A DNA stretch of 64,000 nucleotides from Diphasiastrum complanatum (lineage: Eukaryota > Streptophyta > Lycopodiopsida > Lycopodiales > Lycopodiaceae). Made by a program: the position numbers and the translations under genes. The notes below the pieces were generated by a model. It was not told the DNA's origin and made no database searches. It saw only the letters and a list, made by a program, of their open reading frames with translations. Below, one piece after another: positions 10,101-22,119 of this stretch (the stretch's first letter is position 1; every line of letters starts with the position of its first letter). The DNA lies in the NCBI GenBank assembly GCA_029204225.1, contig CM055109.1:27790861-27854860 (forward strand), given 5' to 3'.

Positions 10101-13100
10101 GCTGCAGTTAAGGGTCTCAACATATTGATGTTTATGCAACATTCAAGTTATGCTGCTACACTTTATACCAGAAAAAGTTCTGAATGAGTATGTTGCACAA
10201 ATATTTTAACCATTGATCTTGCAATAGAAGGTGAAATTTCATCCTTTTGTTGGCATATGTGTGATAGGCAAAATGACATTGTTTTCTCTCTACTGTTTAT
10301 CTGTAATAGGTATTATTCGAGTCTCGAAGTGGCATCAGAATACTTTCGTTCAGGAGCAGATAAAATATCAATTGGTACTGATGCTGTATATGCTGCTGAG
10401 GAATATCTCAAAACAGGCGTGAGTTTTCCTTTTGTCGTTGATCCATGCCTTATAGTGCCTGGACTGAGCTTCATAATCTGAAAGTTTCTGTTTGGACTTT
10501 CAGAAGTTCACCTTCCAATCTATTTTTATGGGCTTCTGTAAGAAATCTTTCTGGCCTTGTGCAGAAGAAGACAGGAACAAGTAGCTTGGAGCAGATATCA
10601 TCAGTATATGGAAAGCAGGTGATCTTCCCCTCCACCCCCCCAACAAACACTTGAGGTGCCTTTTGTAATACGATCCTTTCATCTGCGGACTCAAAGAGCT
10701 TACTGCTTCAAGAAAGCCTCTTAAGTTATCTTGTTTTGTCATTATTTATATGTATTTGTTGACTTTCATGTATCCTTAAAGCTACATTGCATTCATTGTA
10801 AGAAGTTTATGTCATTGATTCGAAAATTCCCAGAACCATGTGTTGTGTTCTCAGGTTTTAGACTTTCATCATTACACACAAAGACAAGCAATATGCAATT
10901 GTAACAATCAGTTGTCGGATAGTTAAGCTACCATTTTCTAGCAATGCTGTGATAAAAGGTCAACCTGAATTTACTTTGCTATGGTTGAAACTCGTTCATT
11001 GATGTGGTTTGTAGGCTTGCTGGTTTCTCTTCGTCAATCGCTCATCCCTCATTTCTCAACGTTCTATAGCAAGTTATGCCCTATCATGAGTCATTTGACC
11101 ACTTGACCATCCGACTTGTTGTTCTGACGATTGTTACATCTAATCAGATCAACCTTGGTCCTTGAACATACATGCATATGTTTCTTACCAGCTAGCTATA
11201 ATTGGAAAACATTTGTGAGTTCTTTCTTTTCACTTGGTTTCATCAGCTTGTGTTGAGTTTACTATGTTACCTCGTCATTACATACAACTTCCTCCATGAC
11301 CAAGTCTTGAGTGGCACATGCCCTGTGGAATGATCATTATTCCATCCTGACACTTATCTTTGAGCTCAAGAAAAATATTTCATGTTTTTTTTTATGCTTG
11401 TTACTTTCTGCCTTGGCGGTGACTGGCTAATGACAGCAAGTGCCAAAATTTTGATGAGTGCACTAATTCTGGATTTAGGGTGTCATTTTTCTCTGGCCAT
11501 TTAGGAAAAGGGCTCATGAATCGGTTCATTTATAGTCATTACTCATCGAGAGTTTCCAGGTATATTCGTTTTTTGTTGTGCGCCCTTGACAATGCTGCGT
11601 ACTCAAACTTGCTCATAGCCTAGTTATAAGCATCATGTTGCTCACGAGTCACAATAGAAAGTCTTTAAAATATCACTTCTTACAACCATCATATAAAGGT
11701 CCAGTTTTAAATGTAAAATTAGAAATTGAGTTTACGGTTATCCAAGTATATTGGCTAGTTCTAAAACACTAAGAGTACTGGACTATATCCCTTAATGGGT
11801 ATGTTTGTGGCAATGTTGCAGTGGCTCGCAAACCGCTGCAAAAACGTTCCGGAATGTGCGTTCCAGAACGTCAGCGACCGCAGCCCGGATCGCAAATTAT
11901 TTATTATTTATTTTTGTGTGGACAAAAGCATAATGGCCAATTTTGTTTTTTTGATAGTTTAGTTAGTATTAAATGAACTCTGAAATCATCAATGAATGCA
12001 TCAGAAGAACAACGTATTGACAAACTGGGTAGAGGCTAGAGCCATATTGATCCGGTTAATTATAGATAGAGATACTGTTGGCACTGTATAATGTACGCGT
12101 ATTTTGTTGAGCACGTTGAGTTGACTCACATTTTTGTCACGAAATTTGAGAGGGGTGCTTATGCTTCATAATTGTTGTCGGTTTGCTGGTGCATCCCGAT
12201 TTGAACAGGTCGATTCGAACTGTCCGGTTCGAACCGATTCTTTGAGGGTTGACCCGCCAGGCTAGGTTCGAATCGGAAAACGGTTCGAACCTTTTTTTTG
12301 CCAATTCTTCAAAACAAGTCGAATATTCACTGCTAGTACCATCAGGCATGAGGGTCCGGGCCATTTTGCCTGCGTCCGCGTCCGGACCCGGACGCGTCCG
12401 ACTCTCGGACGCGGGGTCGGACGGGTCTATTTTTTTTTTCCGGACCTGGGGGTCCGGACGCAATTTTTTTTAAAAAAAAAAAAAAAAAAAATCGGACGCG
12501 TCCGGACGCCATCCGCTTCCTTAGGTATAGATACTTAAATTTTAATAGCTAAACAATTTCAATCTTCCTCTAGATTTACAGATATTAGAATTCAAGATAA
12601 TCAGATCTCTTGTGACGGTGTGACCTGTCGTATCAAGATTCAAAACAAAATTTACAGAAATTAGAATGACATTATGACCCAAGTTTAAGAGAACTGCAGT
12701 AAGTTGAAACTTGAAAGTTCAAAGTTGTAAGTTGTAACTACTAACTTGTAACCATATCCTGGCCCAGTGGCTTCAGCCCCCTACTATCCAGGTACAAGGA
12801 TCTGCTAAGTGCTCACTGGCAACTACTTGCTAAGGAGACTCAGGACTGTGAGTGACAAGTGTGGAGTAAGTCGTAACGAGTTGGAACTTGCTAGTGGCCA
12901 CTTGGATGTTGCCGGTTGGAACTCAAGGTTTAGAAATTAGGAGCCTGGAGTATAATTGAAATTTGAGCTCAGAGGCTAGAGCTGAATCCTGATAATAGAT
13001 TATAGTTATTAGTGACCACTGACTACTTATTAGTACTAAGTTCTAACTACTAACTAGTGAGGCGTGACCACGGTCCACTTACTAGTCTGATACAGACTAC

Positions 13101-16100
13101 AATGATCACTGATCAGTGATATGGATAATGGCAGGCAGCTACTAGCTAGGTACTAGGTAGAGTCTAGAGTCTAGACCCGGGACCGTACTACGTAGTACGT
13201 AGGCACTAGGTACTAGAACTGTAGATTGTAAATTGTAATTTTGTTTCAAAGTTGAAACTTGAAAGTTGAAGTTCATACTTATTTGCAAATTGCAATATTG
13301 AGATCGGAGAAAAGAATAAACAAGAAGGTTATGACAATGTTTGAGAAAGCCAAAAAAATTTAGGTTAGAAACTTAGATTTATCTTACATCTGTCATCATC
13401 ATTCATCATTCAACATTGAAGTTTTAACATTGAACATTCTATTATCTATATGAGATATGTAACTACTAATTTCTAACTAGTAACTTCTAACATAATACAT
13501 TGAAATTTTTATACCAAAATCAAAATTGTAAAACTTTAAAGTTTAAACTTTAAACCTTTAAGGCTTTAACCATTAGTAATTAGTTATCGAGTAACATTAA
13601 ACAGACTACATAGTACATACTACAGTTAAAACTTAACATCAGGAATCAGAAACTTGAAACTTGAAACTAGATTCTAGAATCCATAATATATCATGATTCA
13701 TGCATCATAACATAATAGTAAATACATATGCTAGGTGCCTCATGAGTCCGGTCACCAATGTAATGCGCGATGTGTCTGATGATAAATCATGATGTGTACA
13801 TACTACACTGTAAACAGCTCAAGAGTTAATGCTCATCTAGTGACATGAACATCTACAGACTAGTACTACAATGATCTAATTTACAATCATCTGACATCAA
13901 TGAGCACTGAGCAGGATGCAGTGAGCACTCTAAGCTCTCCTACGCCTAAGTCTCCTCCCACTCGCTGGTGCTGTGGAGCCTGCTGTGGCCTCTCGAGTGG
14001 TAGGCTCAGCTGCGAAATCCTCATCAGAGGCAGGTGATGCCCCTCATCCTCATCCCCGCCCTCCTCGGACTCCTCATCCTCATACTCCTCCTCTGAGGAC
14101 TCTGACCCTGACGATGCCTTAGACTCAGACTCAGACTCGTCAGTAATGGACCATGTCACATGGTCAGTTTATTACCCTCTCTCAAAAGCACCGGGCCAGT
14201 GGCGAAATCCAAGGTCTCCTGCCTGAAAATCTGAAGCTCATCCAGCAGGTTATCCTGCTCGTGCACATCAGGATAAACTCGGGAGATATAGGCATTCCAA
14301 CCATCCCTGAGCTCCCTATCTGTGAACTGCTCCTCATTCTTCCAAAGTGGATGGAGTATGTGGGCCATGGCATGCAGGGGCCTATGAAACCACTCCCACC
14401 TGCTAAACCAAAGGAGCCGGACCTCCGCGAGCCTGCAAGAATCAAGATTGAAGACACAATAATAATTATACTATATAGTACAATGTACATGATAGTACAT
14501 ACTGCATATTACTGTCTACATATTACATTTGAAATTTGAATCTTGATATACCTCTCTGGGCTAATGGTCGTGCAAAGCCTCAACTGCTCGCCCAGCCTGT
14601 CCATGAACTCGTACAAGAGGCCCAATGTGCAGCCCTCTCGATCTGTAAGGCGCAGTATAGTGTAGATGGGCTGTAGGCCCACCACAACGGATCGAGCCTC
14701 ATCCCAAAATGGTGAATACATAACGGTCCGCTCGAATCTCTTACTCTTGGGCTCCTGTGACGGCCCCCACTATGCACAGTCAACGACAACAACCATCTGC
14801 CTCAAGCCTTGATGAACTTTCAGCAGTCGTTCCAGGACCAGGAACATAAATGCAAACCTGCATAGGGCACATTGCACAAGTGACAAATTCTAAGTTCTAA
14901 CTGTTGACAAGAGTCGAGACAATACATGGCACATGCATCATTGCATGAAATATTCACCACTACTAACTATACAATAAATACTTACCAACAGTCTACAGAA
15001 GCGCATTCAAGAATCAAATTTGAGTTGCAACTTGCAACTTGCATACCTGGTGGGGGCAGGTCTCAAGACATCCAAGGTGGACTGTCTCCTGAACATGGCT
15101 AGGACCCTAGCTTCTTGGTGACAAATCTCAGCAAGAATCGTGCTGTACGCACCACCTTTGCAATCCATGGAATCTTGGCCACATCCTCGACCAGCAAGTC
15201 CAGGCAGTGTGCAGCACAAGGTGTCCAAAAGATGTGGGAGTAGGTCTCATTAACGAGCCTACCCATGGAGACGCAGTTTGACGCATTATCTGTGACCACC
15301 TGCACAACCATACAATGCAATGTGCATGACTTTGGAATTCCGAATTCAAGACTCAAGTGCTCAGTGGCAACTGCTTAGTGAACCATAATCCATTGTTAAT
15401 CAATCCGAAATCGCCATTGAACAATGAACATTCAACATTGACATTTACAAATTAGTAATTATCTAATACCATTTGGCAGTACTTCTTGGAGGGCGCACTA
15501 TTTTCTCTCCCAGTTGGGCCCTAGCCACCGGAAGCTTCCTTTTAGGGCTTCCTCTTGGCTATAAGTAGGGAAACTGTGTCATTTGTTGTTCAACTGATGA
15601 TATTGATCTCTCTCTTTAGTCTCCTTAATCTCTCTCTTTCCTGCTTTCTAGGGTTAAGTCTTTCTTATGTGCTGCTTTCATAGCTTAGCTCTAGATCAGC
15701 TGTGGCTCTATTCGTAACTTGGTATCAGAGCACTTTCCTGATTGCTGAATTTCAGATCTGATTTTCTGATTGGGTGCCCATTTTCCTTGCTGATTTTTCT
15801 CTCTTTGCTGAGAGCTTTCGTCTCTTTGCTTCAGCAACATTCAGCACAGTTTGGAGGAGGACCAACTCCTATCAAAGCATTTTCCTTGGCGGAGCTTTAG
15901 CAGATAGTTAGTAGAAGTACTTCCGCTAAATTTGGCGGTTGAAAAAAAAAAAAAATTTGGGCAGATTATTTCCGGCGCCCAAGTTCCAACCCTCTATCAC
16001 CCATTTCCAGCTTGTTTGCAGGCCCTCCAGCGCCCAATTCTCTCATCTCTTTCGTCCGTTCCTCCTTCCATTTTCAGCCCTCTTTTCACTTTTGTTTGCA

Positions 16101-19100
16101 GGCTATCCAGCCGCTTCATACTTGTCACTTTCGTCCGTTTTTGTCTCCGTTTGCAGCCATTTTTCACACCTTGTTTGCAGGCTGTCCATCGCCCATCCTC
16201 AACCAAATTTCACGAAATTCCGACTCCATTTGATACTCCAATTTGTCACTTCCCTCCTGGCTGTCCAGCGCATTTTTACAGCCTTCATTTTCACTTTTCT
16301 TTCATTTGCTAATTGCTGTCCTTTCTTGGTTGTGATAATAGTGGTTTTAATAGACTAATTTGGGGTGACGACAAGAGTCCACTCTCTCAAGTTTTCGTCT
16401 ATTCCTTCCACTATCATTATGGCACATTCACCTACTCCGAGTGAGACTACTCAAGAAACCTTATCCGATTAGTTCCGTCGCATGGATGAGACCCTTTCTG
16501 GCCTCGTTCTTCGCTTTGATACCGTTATGACCGGCTTTGCTACTATGTAGTCACAGATTGATTCTTTACAGCCTCATGGTCCTAGTAAAGCTCCTGTTTT
16601 TCCTTCATTTGGGACTCCCCCTCCATTTGGATTTCCATCTTCCGCTGCTAGTCAGCCTGGTGGTGGACCGTTCATTCCACCTAACCCATCTCCTGGTTTC
16701 TTTTCACGTCCCCCACTTCCTGAGCCACACTTTGCTCAAGACTTTCGGGATAGGGTACAGCTTGCTACCTATTCCGGTTCCTCTGACGGGAAGCTTTACA
16801 TTTAGATGGACGCGCCGCCACGTGGTGGCGAGTTTATAGATCTGATCCTGATCGGGAAGGGCTCCATTTATGGCATTCTTTTCGCCGTGACCTCCGTCAT
16901 CCTATGATTGACCCTCAGTGGCTCGACCGCCAACGTGATACATTCCATAGTCTCACTCAGACCAGTGATCTTGCTTCTTATACAGATCAGTTTATGGAGC
17001 TTTCTTATCTTTTCACAGATCTACAGCCTACTGAGCTTATTTCTCGTTACATTGCTGGGCTTCGTGGTGCTTTACGTTATGATGTTTCTTCCTTCCGTCC
17101 TCCCAAACTTGTTGAGGCGATGTCTCTTGCCAGTACTTTACAACATAAGTACTCTGACACTCTTCCTTCCCGCTTCTCCCGACACATCCTTCTGCTTCAT
17201 CTTTTCCCACTGCGTCCACCCCTACACCTGCCTCTTCTGTTCCAGCTCTCTCCATTGTCCCTTCGTCTCCTCGTCCTCCGACTCCTCGACCTGCTTTTGT
17301 CCGACGTTACACGTCTACAGAGTTCGCTGACCTTCAGCAGCAGCGTCTTTGCTTTCGTTGTAAGAGTCCAGACCATTTTGCCCGTGATTGCCGTCAGCCT
17401 CTCCCTACTACTACTGCTGTTTTTTACCATGAGGGCACTACTCCAGATGATTCCGATATCTACATTCATATTTCTGATGAGCCTGACCTATCCTCTGAGC
17501 TTTCCACTAATTTACTTCCTGCTACTTGCCATGCTCAGCTTGCCTATGCTATTTGGACCGGGCGTCCTGGTCCTCGCTCCATTCGGTTACGTGTACGTAT
17601 TACAGGTCGTGAGTATATTGCTTTAGTTGATACTGGCAGCACTCATTCATTTATTAGCAGTTATATCACTAGTCGGATACGTGCTTCACCTGTTCCTGCT
17701 TCACAGCCTCTCACAGTTGAGGTTGCCAGTTCCCATTCTTTTCCTAGTTCTCAGATGTTTAAATGTTTACCATACCGCATTGGAGATTTTTCTGAACAGG
17801 CAGATCTTTACATTATTCCTATGGAGCGTTATGACCTTATCCTTGGTGCTGATTGGTTTGCATCTCTTGGAGCCGTTACACTGGACTTGAAACAGCAGAC
17901 ATTGACATTGTACTTGATGCAGTTACACACTCACTTGTTGGCATTGATTCTCAGGGAGACTTCCAGTTGGTTACCGGGAAGCAGTTTATGCGTAGCCTGC
18001 CAAAGGCTGACGATGCAGCTCTTCTTTCCATTCAGAGTACATCAGTTGCTGCTTCACTTCCACCATTCGTAGGTCCTCTTCCTCAGGTTGATGCTGCTTC
18101 GGATTTATAGGTTGTTGCTATGTGCCTTGCGCCTATATGCCTTGATTCACAGATATCGTATTCAGTGGTCATTCCTGGTTTCATTGATATTGAGACCGTA
18201 TACCTTGGTGGTATTTCTACTACTGCTTTTGCGCATACTTCAGATTGCCCTCCTGGTTCGGTGGTTGGTGCAGTATCTTCTCCATTGGTCTCTATATCTC
18301 CATCTCTTGAGTCTGTTATGGCCGATGTTCCTGCTGATTTCTATGGGGTTCTTCATGGGTCCACGTTTGATGGTTCCCTCGCTATTGGTGATCAGGTTGT
18401 ATCTTCTTTCGCTTTACTCCATGGATCTCTGCTTGAGGTTTGTGATCTGCCTCATGATATTTCTACGGTTCCTAACATGATTCATGCGCCTTTGGCCCTT
18501 ACTGTTACACATTTTTCATCCGAGGATATTTGCCAGATGGTCACTACTACTTATCTAGGGTATTTATATGCTGGGATCTTTCTAGATGAGTACACGGACA
18601 TCCTTCCGTCTCCTGGTGTTTCTACATATAGGTTTGCTGCAGTCCATGTCGATGCTATGGATATATGGCATTCCTGGTTATTACATATAGCTTGGTTTTC
18701 ATTTGGACCTGTTGATTGGTGCTGGTTTTTCCATATTACTGATCGCCTATGGTGCGGATATCTCTATGATTATGCATGTGGCTCTCTATTTGTTCCTTGG
18801 ATTGTTGCTCATTGTCAGGCTTGGCATATCCTGTTGGCTTGGGTTATTGCCTCCGTTCCAACTACTGTTTGTCTGGGTGATCTTCAGGTTCCCTGTCATT
18901 TCAGGTTGCTCCATATCGCTTGGTCTCCGATGCTGAGTTGCCACTTTGTTCTGGTGTTCCGAGACCATCAGGGTACCTTGAGAGAATTCCTTCTGGCCCC
19001 CGGGTTTGGTGGGAGCATCCCGGGGCCCCATCCATACCATCTTCAGATTGGGGTATGGAATTGTGATGGCATCCACTCATCCTCTACAGCAGGTGATCTG

Positions 19101-22048
19101 ATTGACTTTATCACTGGACGAGACCTATTGTTTTTTATGGAGACTCACGAGAGCCAGGTGCGCGGTTTACCCACCTTCCCTTCACTCTTTTCCACACAGT
19201 GAATCACTGGAATCACAAGCCGCCTTCCTCACCACCTGTCTCCACTCTGCGGCTACTTTGGCTTTCCCCTCTAAACCTCATAAAGACAAACCGGTCCATC
19301 CACGATCATCCCGACCTTTCCACCCACCGTGGTATGATGCGGAATGCCGATCCCTTCACCACTCTGTCACACATGCTCGTTTGCACGCCCGCCATCTCCT
19401 CCGCTCTTCACGACAATTGTACAACCGCACACTCCGTCGCAAAAAACGTGCCTATGACGACTCCGAAGGAAACCGTCTTGTGAACCTCTGGTGCCTTTTG
19501 GCGTGAGTTTATCCCTCGTGTCCCTCCCCCTCTTCTGGACGATTTACATATTTGGACCGACTATGCTACCCAACTTTACACTATACCCACTGATACGCCC
19601 ATCTCCATCTCTCCTCGACCTTCAAACTTCACCTTCTTCACCCGTGACTTGGTTCGGGCAGCAATCAAAAAGTTGAAAACCCACCGCACCAGAGACATTG
19701 AAGATCTTGAGTCTGAGCAACTGACGCCCCCGATACCCTTGCCCCTACGTTATCCACTCTCCTTAACCATGCTGTTGTTGAGGGCTTCCCATCCTCTTGG
19801 TGCACCAACATCATACCTTCTATCCATAAAAACGGTGACCCCATGGTACCTGGTAATTACCGCATTATTATGATTGGACATGTCCTCGCGAAGATATATG
19901 GCGTCATCCTCCAGTTTGCAGTTAGCTCAGAAGCAGAGGCCAGGAGATTACATGCTTTGGGTCAGGCAGGGTTCCGCGCTCATTATTCCACTACAGATCA
20001 CATATTCACACTCTGCACCATCATTGAGGAAGCTAGACACAGGAAAGAAAAGGTTTACGGTTGTTTTGTGCACTTCAGGAAAGCCTTTGATTTTGTTCCA
20101 CGCTCTTTACTTATCCAGAGACTCCGAGACCTAGGTTTCTCTACAGATATTATTCTAGCCGTCATGGCTCTCTATGAGAGGGTTTTGGGTTGCTTTCGTC
20201 ATGGTAGTGGCATTTCTGAGCAGATCTGGAGTACTATTGGGGTTAAGCAGGGATGCTCTCTCTCACCAGTTCTCTTTGGATTATATATTGACGAGCTAGA
20301 GCAGGTCATCTCTCAGTGTGATGGGGACGGTTGTCGGCTGGGAGACGTTTTGATTGCCATCCTTCTCTATGCTGATGCTGTGGTACTAGTCTCCTCTGTA
20401 CCAGAGAGGGATTACAGAGACAGTTGGACTGTATACACACTTTTTGTACTCAATGGGGTTTAGGGGTGAACCTCTCGAAGACCAAAGTTATGGTCTTCAA
20501 TACCTCTCGGGCCTTCATGCAGCGCCAGGAGCTTACCTTTGATGGACAGTCCCTAGAGGTGGTTTCTTCATACACTTACCTGGGCGTGCTCTTCTCTGGT
20601 CCTACCTTCAGTATGAGACAGGCGACTACTTCTAGACTTGGGAAGGGCCACTCTTCCCTAGTCCAACTGGAGAGATTTTGCTTCCGTAAGTCTATTCGGG
20701 ATGCTCCGAGTAAGTGCAGACTGTTTGACACCATCGTCACCCCTTCAGACTTGTATGCCGCAGAGATATGGTGTACATGATTATCATCTTCACACTGGTC
20801 CAACATTTCACGCTTACAGACCACTGGCTCGCATGATCCGAGCGAAGCCCTCGGTTCCTCATGAGATCATCCTTGCGGAGTTTGCCACCCCCCCTATTCA
20901 GATTGAGGCAGCCTTCAAGCTTATCATGTACATCCAGCGAGCTCAGGCACTTCCTGATACCGAGCAGAGATATACGCGGATTGCACTCATGTCCTCTCAT
21001 CACCTTCAGACTCAGGGATACCGGCTATCATGGTTCTCTCAGGGATCACACTTCCTCATGGAAGCATTTGGTATCACTATCACTGATCTCCCTTTGGGTA
21101 CACACCAGTTAATTAGACGTTTTTTATACAGAGCATATCTTGACTGTATCTAGCGTCACCAGCTGGGGGTTAAGCCTGACTATTACCGGACTCACTTTCT
21201 AGTGCAGGATGCCACTGGTCTTCCAGTTTTACCTTGCTAATTGTCTTCTGGACTATCACACGGTCTCCGTTTCACTTTGGGACAGTTCAGAGTCTCCTCA
21301 CATCAGTTGGCTATTGAGACAGGTAGATTCTAGGGTACACCACAAGAGGAGAGACTATGCCTGCTGTGTCCTACATGAGATAGAGTCCGAGGAGCATTTC
21401 ATCCTCAGATGCCCCATATATTATGAGATTAGAGGGAGATATCATTGTTTATTCCGTGACATGCCTACTACACTCAGAGCACTGATGGGATATGAGGACT
21501 CTCACTGTGTTGCACTTATGCTACGAGAGATAGTCTTGCTGCGCCAGGATATGTACCAGACAGCTCACTAGCCACATCCTATCTCTCAGGCTCAGATTAC
21601 GTCTTTCTTCACCAAGAGACGGACATGGCCCGATGACGATGACGACGACATACCACCTCACCGATGTCAGAGACAGTGTATCACTCATAGTCATGCAACA
21701 ATTCACACTTCTCACCTTGTTAGGAGAGTACACAGTTTTCGTCTCTCCTAGACGACGTCAGCGGCGGTCCATACCTCATGATACAGCTCGTATTACGTCT
21801 TTTTTCAGCAACAGCACTATCTGACACTATCTGATACTACTCTACTCCTGGCAGCTATTCTTGCTCCCACTTATGGACAGTTGGCAAGTTGTAGTTTACA
21901 GTTATATTACTCATTTCTCTTTTATGTATAGTTTTTTTTCTTGGAGACGTTTATATACGCTCCCATGGTTTTCACATACTTGACAAGTACTCCTTTTGGT
22001 CTTATATGCCTTTTGGCATGGAAAAGACATTAATAAAGCTTTCTTTCT

Positions 22049-22119
<71 letters not shown>

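Larger units (their letters stand above)
7700..10309 (+). other. HISN4 intron (2.6 kb) with LINE tails and a GC-rich palindromic patch
   Basis: Holds two diverged LINE 3' fragments (8566-8625 and 8850-9545) and a TTCCGGAA-rich patch (8035-8165). The rest is unassigned. Confidence 0.8.

Noticed and set aside
12180-12330. A tRNA gene or tRNA-derived SINE at GGTTCGAACC
   Set aside because: The B-box-like word is repeated several times as part of palindromic DNA; no A box or cloverleaf was found.
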